A DNA stretch of 7,031 nucleotides from Methanolobus sp. UBA474. Lineage in GTDB: Archaea; Halobacteriota; Methanosarcinia; Methanosarcinales; Methanosarcinaceae. This document shows, piece by piece, positions 1-6,044 of the stretch. Below the pieces are notes generated by a model. That model saw only the letters and a list, made by a program, of their open reading frames with translations. It did no database searches and was not told the DNA's origin. The stretch is from assembly GCA_002501695.1 (NCBI GenBank), contig DANZ01000012.1:1-7031 (forward strand), given 5' to 3'. The translations under genes were made by a program, and so were the position numbers. Position 1 is the first letter of the stretch. Every line of letters begins with the position of its first letter.

Positions 1-2069
1 ACAAGATGGCCAAACGCTTCATAGAGCACTTCGGGAGCGAGAGCCTGGCTCTTGAAGCCATACTGAGCGGAGATATTGCCAGCATTTCCCAGGTGGAAGG
101 AATGGGGCAGCGCTATGCTATCTCCCTTGTGCATGATGTGCGGTCTAAAAAGGACGGTGTCGTTATCTCTGACCTGTTGAAGACCAGGGAAGCCATGGAT
201 GTGTATGAAAAGATACTTGATCTTGTGAAAGCTTTTGCTCATACTTCCTATGCCAGGGATAAACTTAGTATTTTCATCCCTTATCCTTCAAGCAGGTCTG
301 ATATCATTATGGATATGCGCAGGTCGGTGGCTTCATATATTGAGACCGCAAGTCTCCTGCAGGATGAGAATAAAATTGTCTCCCTGCTCCCTAAAGTAAA
401 ACCGCTGAACTTCAAGTTCACAATTCCCAAGGTTCGCGACAGGGTGATCATAACTGCGGACCAGAAGGTGTTCGAGCATGCCCGGGAAAGGTTCGGTTCG
501 ATGCTGGATGTGCATCTGGCAAGGTCCCTGTCCGAGTTCATTGATACTGCAAGAGGTTATTCACATGTTATCGCAGCAGATGATACATACATGGCCTTTG
601 ATCTTCCTGAAGATATCAGGCCTGAGTTCCTCCCGGATCTGAAGAGTGCCGGGAACTGGCAAATAATACCTGAGAAGGATATATCCTCTTTTGCCAGAAA
701 TCTGGAGAGCATCACATGCTCGGTACAGGCAGTGCAATCACTCCGCTTAAAAGGTATTTCCTTTTGTGAGGCAATTCCTGACAGGGATCTCGATAAGCTA
801 GCTTCTGTCCTGTCGGTGATAGATGAGAATGGCAACATAACGGCGGGCACTGATAAGGAAGTTGACAGGCTGCGCGCAGTCATGGCAAACCTTGATCAGT
901 GTGTAGCCACTGCTGTTAAGGAGGCTAATTCAAAACTGGATGAGTGTCTCGTGAATAGCGAGTTCACACTGCGCGGGCAGGAAATGATGAAAGTGATGAA
1001 GGGTTCGCTGGAGTTGAAGGAACTTGTCGGGAAAAAACTTCGCACATCCTATCACAGCGTCGTCAAGGAGTACACCGGCGAGATCTGCAGCAAATTGAAC
1101 CTGGAAAAAAAAGAGGTCATCTTTATAGACTCATTGTTCCCTGAAGAGATCACTCATCCTCTTGAAGCAGACCGTGAGCAACTTACTGCTTTTAAGCAGC
1201 ATCTTGAGAAAAAGATCCTCAAAAGGCAGCTTGAGCATAAGCGCGAGGTTTCCCGGGTGCTTGCATCCTCTCTTGGAATGGTCAGGGACATGGTCAGGGA
1301 AGTGCTGGACTTTGATGTTGGTTTTGCCATAGGGTGCTTTGCAGTCGCCAACAGTCTGATAATGCCGGAAATAGTTGAAGGCCCCGGATTTGGTTTTGAG
1401 AAGGGGAGGAACATGTTCATACTTTCCAGGCATGGGAAGGTTGTCCCGATAGATTACTCCGTAGGTATGACAGGTTTCAGTCCGCAGGGCGATACAAATC
1501 GCGTGGTGCTGCTCAGCGGGGTGAACTCAGGAGGTAAGACCTCGATGCTTGAGCTTCTCGCACAGTCTGTCATCCTGGCACACATGGGCTTCCCTGTGCC
1601 TGCATCCGCCTTTGAGATGTCCTTTACTGAAGGGATCTATTATTTTGCCAAATCCAAGGGTACCCTGGATGCCGGAGCCTTTGAGACCACACTGACCGAG
1701 TTTGCCGTGGTTGCAGACGATTCCAGTAAGCTTGTGCTGGTGGATGAGCTTGAATCCATAACCGAACCGGGAGCGTCGGCAAAGATCATAGCCGGCATAC
1801 TTGAAGTGATGACTGAGAATAAGCAGAGCATGGCCGTTTTCGTATCCCATCTTTCTGAACTGATACTGGAGAATACGAAAAGCAGTATCCGTGTAGATGG
1901 TATCGAAGCCAGCGGGCTTGACGCCGACCTCAACCTGATAGTGGATCGCAGTCCGCGATACAATTATATCGCAAAGAGTACACCCGAACTCATTGTAGAG
2001 AGGCTTTCAAAGAAAACAAGCGGCAGGGAACAGGCCTTCTATCTGAAGCTCAGGGAGAAGTTCAGGTGA
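1..2069 (+). CDS. MutS-family DNA-binding ATPase (MutS2-like, no Smr domain), 5' end outside window
   Basis: This is a DNA-binding ABC-type ATPase of the MutS superfamily. The reading frame is open to base 1 and the first ATG (base 6) lies in the middle of what looks like a helix-hairpin-helix unit, so the true start is upstream and the gene is 5'-truncated by the window. Numbering from that ATG: a hairpin VEGMGQRYAISLV at 30-42, a largely helical middle region (about 280-460) matching the MutS lever/core, Walker A GVNSGGKT at 505-512, a signature-like LDAGAFETTLTEF at 554-566, Walker B LVLVDE with Asp580-Glu581, and an H-loop VSHLSEL with His615. I see no mismatch-recognition Phe-x-Glu domain and no C-terminal Smr nuclease; the protein ends about 70 residues after the H-loop. 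Archaeal relatives of this kind are known, but their role (repair, recombination control or otherwise) is not settled. It converges on hisB with a 6-bp gap. Confidence 0.88.
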   Translation, partial: KMAKRFIEHFGSESLALEAILSGDIASISQVEGMGQRYAISLVHDVRSKKDGVVISDLLKTREAMDVYEKILDLVKAFAHTSYARDKLSIFIPYPSSRSDIIMDMRRSVASYIETASLLQDENKIVSLLPKVKPLNFKFTIPKVRDRVIITADQKVFEHARERFGSMLDVHLARSLSEFIDTARGYSHVIAADDTYMAFDLPEDIRPEFLPDLKSAGNWQIIPEKDISSFARNLESITCSVQAVQSLRLKGISFCEAIPDRDLDKLASVLSVIDENGNITAGTDKEVDRLRAVMANLDQCVATAVKEANSKLDECLVNSEFTLRGQEMMKVMKGSLELKELVGKKLRTSYHSVVKEYTGEICSKLNLEKKEVIFIDSLFPEEITHPLEADREQLTAFKQHLEKKILKRQLEHKREVSRVLASSLGMVRDMVREVLDFDVGFAIGCFAVANSLIMPEIVEGPGFGFEKGRNMFILSRHGKVVPIDYSVGMTGFSPQGDTNRVVLLSGVNSGGKTSMLELLAQSVILAHMGFPVPASAFEMSFTEGIYYFAKSKGTLDAGAFETTLTEFAVVADDSSKLVLVDELESITEPGASAKIIAGILEVMTENKQSMAVFVSHLSELILENTKSSIRVDGIEASGLDADLNLIVDRSPRYNYIAKSTPELIVERLSKKTSGREQAFYLKLREKFR

Positions 2070-2075
2070 GTTGGA

Positions 2076-2651
2076 TCAGAGCGTTCCCTTGGTGCTTTTT
2101 ATATCTTTGCCCTCAATTACCGTCGCTCTCTTAAGGGCGTATGCGAATGCCTTGAAGAGCGCCTCTATCTTGTGATGGTCATTATCCCCGTAGACACTTG
2201 CGTGCATATTGATCTTTGCATGCTGGACTATGGATTCGAAGAAGTGCCTGACCATCTGGGTGCTGAACTCCCCGACTTTGGGTGATATGAACGCCGCCTC
2301 AAGTACAAGGTAGCTACGCCCTCCTATATCAAGCGCCACGCTTGCAAGTGCCTCGTCCATAGGGATGCGGGCTTCGCCGAACCTGGCAATGCCTGTCTTG
2401 TCCTCGAGGGCTTTTGCGATCGCCTGTCCCAGAACGATGCCTGTGTCCTCTATGAGGTGGTGGTCATCCACGATGAGGTCGCCCCTGGCACTGACAGCGA
2501 GATCGAAGCCGCTGTGCTTTGAGAATGCAGTAAGCATGTGGTCAAAGAACCCTATGCCTGTATCGATCGTGGATGAACCTGTTCCGTCGAGTCTTAGCTC
2601 GATGCGGATGTCAGTTTCGCTTGTCTTGCGTGAAATCTTTGCCTCTCTCAT
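2076..2651 (-). CDS. hisB: Imidazoleglycerol-phosphate dehydratase
   Basis: HisB removes water from imidazole glycerol phosphate to give imidazole acetol phosphate, in cytosolic histidine synthesis. The 191-residue product has the usual length of a monofunctional dehydratase, without the phosphatase half fused in enterobacteria. The metal-binding and catalytic motifs are all visible: GFFDHML at 34-40, the first DDHHxxED motif at 62-69 (DDHHLIED), FGEARIPMDEA at 91-101, HFFES at 136-140, and the second histidine motif DHHKIEA at 158-164. The ATG at 2651 is preceded by AGGGTG (minus strand, 2661-2656) four bases upstream. It is the last gene of the hisG-hisA-hisB run, 30 bp after hisA, and its stop lies 6 bp from the stop of the converging MutS-like gene. 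No residue that should be present looks missing. Confidence 0.97.
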   Translation of the reverse strand: MREAKISRKTSETDIRIELRLDGTGSSTIDTGIGFFDHMLTAFSKHSGFDLAVSARGDLIVDDHHLIEDTGIVLGQAIAKALEDKTGIARFGEARIPMDEALASVALDIGGRSYLVLEAAFISPKVGEFSTQMVRHFFESIVQHAKINMHASVYGDNDHHKIEALFKAFAYALKRATVIEGKDIKSTKGTL

Positions 2652-2681
2652 GATGCACCCTGCAACTTTTATCCTATAAAT

Positions 2682-3425
2682 TCAATTTATATCTTCATTA
2701 ATAATATTTATCGCTTCTGTCAGTGTGAACTTTCCTGTGTACAGTGCACTTCCCACAACAACAGCCGATGCGCCCGTTTTTTTGATCATGATGAGGTCCG
2801 CAAGGCTTGTGACCCCACCGGATGCGATGACCGGGATACTGACGGAATTTACCAGTTTCTCGGTTGGTTCCGTGTTCACGCCCTGCATGAGACCCTCAGT
2901 ATCTATATTGGTAAAAAGCAGGCTTCCTGCACCCAGCTTCTCAAACTTAAGCCCCATATCGACAGCAGTATGCTCTGACTGTTTTTTCCATCCCTCGATG
3001 GATATCTTCCCGTTGCGGGAGTCCAGGGCTACGTTGATATGCTCACTGCCAAATGAATCCGCCAGTTGCTTTACAAGTCCAGGGTCATTGATCGCTGCAG
3101 TGCTGAGTATCACCCTGTCGACTCCCAGCCTGAGCAGGCCTGCAGCATCCTCAAAGGAGCGGACGCCTCCTCCAACCTGGATACTTATGCCCATAGGCTT
3201 GCATTCCTTCACTATTTTCTCTATGATAGGGGCGTTGTGGCGTTTGCCATCGATGGCACCATCAAGGTCTATCAGGTGGAGGGTCTTCGCACCCTGCGAC
3301 ACCCAATCCCTCGCAACCGCCGCCGGATCATCCAGGCTTACAAGCTCGCTGCCGGGCACACCCTGCACGAGCTGCACGCATTTGCCGTTCCTCATATCTA
3401 CTGCGGGAATGATCTCAAATGTCAT
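2682..3425 (-). CDS. hisA: Phosphoribosylformimino-AICAR-phosphate (ProFAR) isomerase
   Basis: HisA performs the Amadori-type isomerisation of ProFAR to PRFAR, the step before the HisH/HisF synthase in histidine synthesis. The 247-residue protein is a complete (beta/alpha)8 barrel of normal length. Asp10 in IPAVDMRNG is the expected catalytic acid/base of the first strand, and Asp135 in VALDSRNG is its partner. Phosphate-binding loops are visible at VGGGVRS (84-90), ASGGVTS (201-207) and VGSALYTGKF (224-233), with FTNIDTEG at 171-178. The HisA-type DSR and GWKK (145-148) sequences favour HisA over its paralogue HisF. The ATG at 3425 has a strong AGGAGG at 3435-3430 that overlaps the hisG stop codon, so the two genes are probably translationally coupled. 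It is the middle gene of the operon. Confidence 0.96.
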   Translation of the reverse strand: MTFEIIPAVDMRNGKCVQLVQGVPGSELVSLDDPAAVARDWVSQGAKTLHLIDLDGAIDGKRHNAPIIEKIVKECKPMGISIQVGGGVRSFEDAAGLLRLGVDRVILSTAAINDPGLVKQLADSFGSEHINVALDSRNGKISIEGWKKQSEHTAVDMGLKFEKLGAGSLLFTNIDTEGLMQGVNTEPTEKLVNSVSIPVIASGGVTSLADLIMIKKTGASAVVVGSALYTGKFTLTEAINIINEDIN

Positions 3426-3429
3426 TTAT

Positions 3430-3435
3430 CCTCCT
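3430..3435 (-). promoter_or_regulatory. hisA ribosome binding site overlapping the hisG stop
   Basis: On the minus strand AGGAGG begins with the last base of the hisG TGA stop and ends four bases before the hisA ATG. The overlap of stop and binding site suggests that a terminating ribosome can reinitiate on hisA, which would keep the two enzymes in fixed proportion. Confidence 0.75.
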
Positions 3436-4289
3436 CAGGGCATCATCCTTTCGATAGGCACGACCAGTATATCCCTGGCCCCGGCTGCCTTGAGCTCGCT
3501 TACGGTTGTGAATATAATGTCGGACTGGACCACAGCATGGACTGCCAGCATGGCTTCATCGGACTCAACCTTCATAACGGTCGGACCTGCAAGTCCCGGA
3601 AGCACCTTTTTTACCTGTGCCAGGTTCTCGGCGGGGACATTCATCATTAAGTAGCGCTTTCCCTTTGCACGCAGCACACTTTCCACGGCAGTCTGTATCT
3701 GGATTATCTTACCATCCTTTTCCATGCTTTTCTTGTTCGCTATCAGGTAAACCGAGGACGAGAAGACCTTCTCTATCATTTTAAGATGATTGGTCACAAG
3801 GGTGGTGCCTGAGCTTGAGATGTCCACGATGGCGTCGGCAATGCCAACATGAGGGGTCATCTCACATGCGCCGCTGACTTTGATTATCTCTATTTCCACA
3901 CCTGCGTTCTCGAAGTACTTGCGGGTGATGTTTGGGAACACCGTAGCGATACGCATGCCTTTAAGATGTGCTGCAGAGGATATGTCAGAGTCCTCCGGGA
4001 CCGCGAGCACAAGGTTCGCATTCCCGAACTTAAGGTCCAGCAGCACTTCCACGTTCGCGTCGGTCTCATTGATAAGGTCAAGGCCGGTAATGCCCACATC
4101 CGCTGCGCCGTCCTGAACATATTCAGGGATGTCCGCAGCCCGTGCAAAAAGGTATGTTATTTCAGGATCTGTGGTTTTTGCAAAAAGATTCCTTGTGCTG
4201 CCTTCAAGCACAGGGAGTCCCGCTTCCCTGAGCAGGCTGACAGTAGGGTCGTGCAGGCGCCCTTTATTAGGTATGGCAATACGTATCAT
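3435..4289 (-). CDS. hisG: ATP phosphoribosyltransferase, long (HisG-L) form
   Basis: HisG condenses ATP with PRPP to phosphoribosyl-ATP, the committed and normally histidine-inhibited first step of histidine synthesis. The 284 residues match the long form, which carries its own regulatory domain and needs no HisZ subunit. The N-terminal catalytic part begins IRIAIPNKGRLHDP (2-15); GAADVGITGLDLI at 61-73 and the PRPP-binding loop DAIVDISSSGTTL at 152-164 are clear. Roughly residues 206-284 form the C-terminal ACT-like regulatory domain (YLMMNVPAEN at 213-222, GLAGPTVMKV at 232-241, ILVVPIERMM at 274-283). The start at 4289 is supported by AGAAGG at 4302-4297, seven bases upstream. It is the first gene of the minus-strand operon and diverges from mat across a 308-bp gap. 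End-product control by histidine is known for the family, not shown here. Confidence 0.96.
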   Translation of the reverse strand: MIRIAIPNKGRLHDPTVSLLREAGLPVLEGSTRNLFAKTTDPEITYLFARAADIPEYVQDGAADVGITGLDLINETDANVEVLLDLKFGNANLVLAVPEDSDISSAAHLKGMRIATVFPNITRKYFENAGVEIEIIKVSGACEMTPHVGIADAIVDISSSGTTLVTNHLKMIEKVFSSSVYLIANKKSMEKDGKIIQIQTAVESVLRAKGKRYLMMNVPAENLAQVKKVLPGLAGPTVMKVESDEAMLAVHAVVQSDIIFTTVSELKAAGARDILVVPIERMMP

Positions 4290-4400
4290 ATATTATCCTT
4301 CTGGTAAAAGTGGTATCTGATGGTTGATCGTTAGATCGGCCAGGTTCTCTTTTAGATACTCTGGTGATATCCGTTATTAGTTGGAATGCTTTCTCAAAGT

Positions 4401-4415
4401 CCTTTATATGATATA
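4401..4415 (-). promoter_or_regulatory. Putative TATA box for the hisG-hisA-hisB operon
   Basis: The minus-strand sequence TATATCATATAAAGG fits an archaeal TATA element. Start of transcription about 25 bp downstream would fall near 4378-4382, giving a leader of about 90 nt before the hisG ATG. The A/T-rich palindrome at 4432-4445 is an alternative, which would give a leader of about 120 nt. Confidence 0.4.
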
Positions 4416-4495
4416 GATTTCACCCTGATGGATATAATATTATATATTGCCTCTATGCATAATTTATTACTGGGGGTAATAAGAGTCAAGAGATA

Positions 4496-4508
4496 ATATT
4501 AAATAATA
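4496..4508 (+). promoter_or_regulatory. Putative TATA box for mat
   Basis: The sequence ATATTAAATAATA is the closest TATA-like run upstream of mat. Transcription about 25 bp downstream would begin near 4528-4532, leaving a leader of roughly 65-70 nt that contains the inverted repeat 4528-4534/4557-4563. Other A/T-rich candidates lie at 4403-4410 and 4432-4445, so the choice is not certain. Confidence 0.4.
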
Positions 4509-4585
4509 CGTGGGCAGTTGATACAGGAAGAATACTTAATTATCTGTCCGATTATCTATTCTTGCGCGCTTTATTTAGTTTACAT

Positions 4586-4590
4586 GAGGA
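4586..4590 (+). promoter_or_regulatory. Ribosome binding site that fixes the mat start
   Basis: GAGGA lies seven bases before the ATG at 4598 and ten before the adjacent in-frame ATG at 4601. It lies downstream of the in-frame TTG at 4562, so it rules against that longer start and supports a protein beginning MMRNINVEH. Confidence 0.7.
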
Positions 4591-4597
4591 TCAAAAA

Positions 4598-5794
4598 ATG
4601 ATGCGTAATATCAACGTCGAACACCTGATACAAACGCCTATTGAAAAGCAAAAGATCGAAATCGTGGAAAGAAAGGGTATTGGTCACCCCGACAGCATTT
4701 CGGATGGTCTTTCAGAGGCAGTAAGCCATGCATTATGTAAAGAATACATTAAGAAATGCGGTTTCGTGCTTCACCACAATACCGATGAGACGCAGATAGT
4801 GGCAGGCAGGTCCTGCCCGAAGTTCGGCGGTGGAGAGGTCATACAGCCGATATACGCCCTGCTTGTGGGAAGGGCCACCAAGGAATTCGAAGGTGTGGAG
4901 ATACCTGCAGAGGCAGTGGCTCTCTCAGCTGCAAGGAATTACATCCGCAAGACCATAGTCGATCTTGACCTTGAGAGGGACATGATCATCGACTGCAAGA
5001 TGGGTACTGGCTCATCGGATCTGAGGGATGTGTTCAACAGGGCCAGGGTGCCTGTTGCAAACGACACTTCATTTGGTATCGGCCACGCTCCCTTCTCGGA
5101 ACTTGAGCAGATAGTCTATGAGACCGAAAGGAAACTCAACACAGACCTGAAAAAGAAGATCCCGGGCATAGGTACTGATATCAAGGTCATGGGGCTCAGG
5201 GACGGCAACGATATCAATCTGACAATGTGCTGCGGAATGGTTGGACGCCATATCGATGATATGGACCACTATATCAGCATTAAGGAAGAGATGGTGGAAT
5301 ATGTCACTGACCTTGCCATGAGACGCACCGAGAGGAACGTGTCTGCCTCCCTGAACACAGGTGACAATGAATCCTGCGGTTCGGTCTTCCTGACAGTTAC
5401 GGGTACATCCGCAGAAATGGGCGACGACGGCTCAGTAGGGCGCGGTAACCGTTGTAACGGGCTTATCACGCCTGGCAGGCCGATGAGTATGGAAGCCACC
5501 AGCGGTAAGAACCCGATAAACCATGTAGGTAAGATCTACAACCTGCTCTCCACCCAGATGGCCAGGGATGTCGTAAAGGCTGTGCCTGAGGTACAGGATG
5601 TCCATATACGCCTGCTGTCCCAGATAGGCAAGCCCATAGACCAGCCTCTTATGGCAAGCGCCCAGATTATCCCGCAGGATGGCGCGAACTTCGCATCCAT
5701 CAGGACGGAAACCGAGGCTGTCATGGACGAATGGCTGGCCAATATCACCAAGATAACTGAGATGCTGAGCAGGGGCGAGCTGGATACGTTCTAA
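4598..5794 (+). CDS. mat: Archaeal S-adenosylmethionine synthetase (methionine adenosyltransferase)
   Basis: The enzyme makes S-adenosylmethionine, phosphate and diphosphate from ATP and methionine, supplying the cell's methyl donor. At 398 residues it fits the archaeal AdoMet synthetase family, which is very divergent from bacterial and eukaryal MetK. Conserved blocks run the full length: GIGHPDSISDGL at 27-38, FGGGEVIQPIYALLVGR at 76-92, KMGTGSSDLRDVF at 134-146, NDTSFGIGHAPFSELE at 155-170, MGLRDGNDINL at 198-208, GDDGSVGRGNRCNGLITPGR at 275-294 and SGKNPINHVGKIYN at 302-315. I chose the ATG at 4598 because of the binding site at 4586-4590; the ATG at 4601 would remove one residue and is also possible. 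It is divergent from hisG and appears to be transcribed alone, with hairpins and a T-tract downstream (5821-5882). Confidence 0.97.
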   Translation: MMRNINVEHLIQTPIEKQKIEIVERKGIGHPDSISDGLSEAVSHALCKEYIKKCGFVLHHNTDETQIVAGRSCPKFGGGEVIQPIYALLVGRATKEFEGVEIPAEAVALSAARNYIRKTIVDLDLERDMIIDCKMGTGSSDLRDVFNRARVPVANDTSFGIGHAPFSELEQIVYETERKLNTDLKKKIPGIGTDIKVMGLRDGNDINLTMCCGMVGRHIDDMDHYISIKEEMVEYVTDLAMRRTERNVSASLNTGDNESCGSVFLTVTGTSAEMGDDGSVGRGNRCNGLITPGRPMSMEATSGKNPINHVGKIYNLLSTQMARDVVKAVPEVQDVHIRLLSQIGKPIDQPLMASAQIIPQDGANFASIRTETEAVMDEWLANITKITEMLSRGELDTF

Positions 5795-5922
5795 ACCGTC
5801 AGGCAATGTTCTAAGTCTCCCATACCCGGGAGTTTCCCGTATGCCGGAAGCGCTTCTGTGAAAGTGCCCGGCACACTTTTTTCTGGCTGACGCTGTTGAT
5901 CTCTCATCACTTTGCCGATCAT
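5791..5922 (-). CDS. Possible small protein of unknown function (43 aa), antisense 3' of mat
   Basis: I do not recognise this product and am unsure it is a gene. The minus-strand ORF has an ATG at 5922 preceded by CAGGAG (5938-5933) ten bases upstream, and runs 43 codons to a TAG that overlaps the mat stop region by 4 bp. The protein begins MIGKVMRDQQRQPEKS and continues through FTEALPAYGKLPGMGDLE to a hydrophobic end, LTV. It is polar, with no membrane segment, signal peptide or cysteine motif; it has one Cys near the C-terminus. The only weak promoter candidate is AATAATACTT near 5979-5988 on the minus strand. Against it: the same bases form hairpins and a T-tract that work better as the mat 3' end, and 43 codons can stay open by chance. 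Confidence 0.25.
   Translation of the reverse strand: MIGKVMRDQQRQPEKSVPGTFTEALPAYGKLPGMGDLEHCLTV
5821..5843 (+). repeat. Bulged hairpin just after mat
   Basis: CATAC at 5821-5825 pairs with GTATG at 5839-5843, and GGG at 5828-5830 pairs with CCC at 5836-5838 around an AGTTT loop, leaving a two-base CC bulge. It starts 27 bases after the mat stop, so it may protect or end the mat transcript. It also lies within the possible minus-strand ORF 5791-5922. Confidence 0.4.
5861..5882 (+). terminator. Probable mat terminator: hairpin and T-tract
   Basis: AAAGTG at 5861-5866 pairs with CACTTT at 5874-5879 around CCCGGCA, and the T run continues to 5882. Archaeal RNA polymerase stops mainly at T-tracts, with or without a stem, so this is a plausible 3' end for mat about 70-90 bases after its stop codon. 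Confidence 0.45.
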
Positions 5923-5939
5923 GGTGTTATTTCTCCTGC

Positions 5940-5966
5940 TTTTGTGGTATTTTGCGGGTTTTGCGG
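5940..5966. repeat. Three near-tandem copies of TTTTGYGG
   Basis: TTTTGTGG (5940-5947), TTTTGCGG (5950-5957) and TTTTGCGG (5959-5966) follow each other with a spacing of 9-10 bases. They lie in the mat-tRNA-Tyr gap, just upstream of the possible minus-strand ORF. No function is evident; close to one helical turn apart, they could be a protein-binding array or chance low-complexity sequence. Confidence 0.45.
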
Positions 5967-6044
5967 CGAAAGAGATAAGTATTATTGTGCGTATTGGAGT
6001 GTTACATCGCACAGCAATGCCGTGACGATTCATGGTTTGCAAGA

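Larger units (their letters stand above)
4290..4597. promoter_or_regulatory. Divergent hisG/mat intergenic control region
   Basis: This 308-bp stretch has no credible ORF and is much richer in A/T than the flanking genes. It must hold the promoters of both the minus-strand hisG operon and plus-strand mat. Visible elements are TATA-like sequences on both strands (listed separately), a 14-bp perfect palindrome at 4432-4445, three copies of the heptamer ATTATCT or its complement (4491-4497, 4539-4545, 4551-4557), and possible RNA stems in each leader. I could not identify a known riboswitch class in it. Confidence 0.75.

Noticed and set aside
281..883. Minus-strand open frames inside the MutS-like gene (281-541, 557-883)
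   Set aside because: They are antisense to a continuous coding frame with clear ATPase motifs and show no family features or binding sites of their own.
2725..3654. Long plus-strand open frames opposite hisA and hisG (2725-3654 and 3066-3650)
   Set aside because: Both lie antisense to complete, motif-bearing his genes; their products are Ser/Thr/Pro-rich or patternless and are explained by codon bias on the opposite strand.
4562..4597. Longer mat start at a TTG, adding 12 residues
   Set aside because: The ribosome binding site GAGGA at 4586-4590 lies inside this extension and points to the ATG at 4598; the extra residues have no resemblance to the family's N-terminus.
4510..4597. SAM riboswitch in the mat leader
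   Set aside because: The leader is short, A/T-rich and lacks any recognisable SAM-I, SAM-II or SAM-III core; riboswitches of these classes are also not expected in methanogens.
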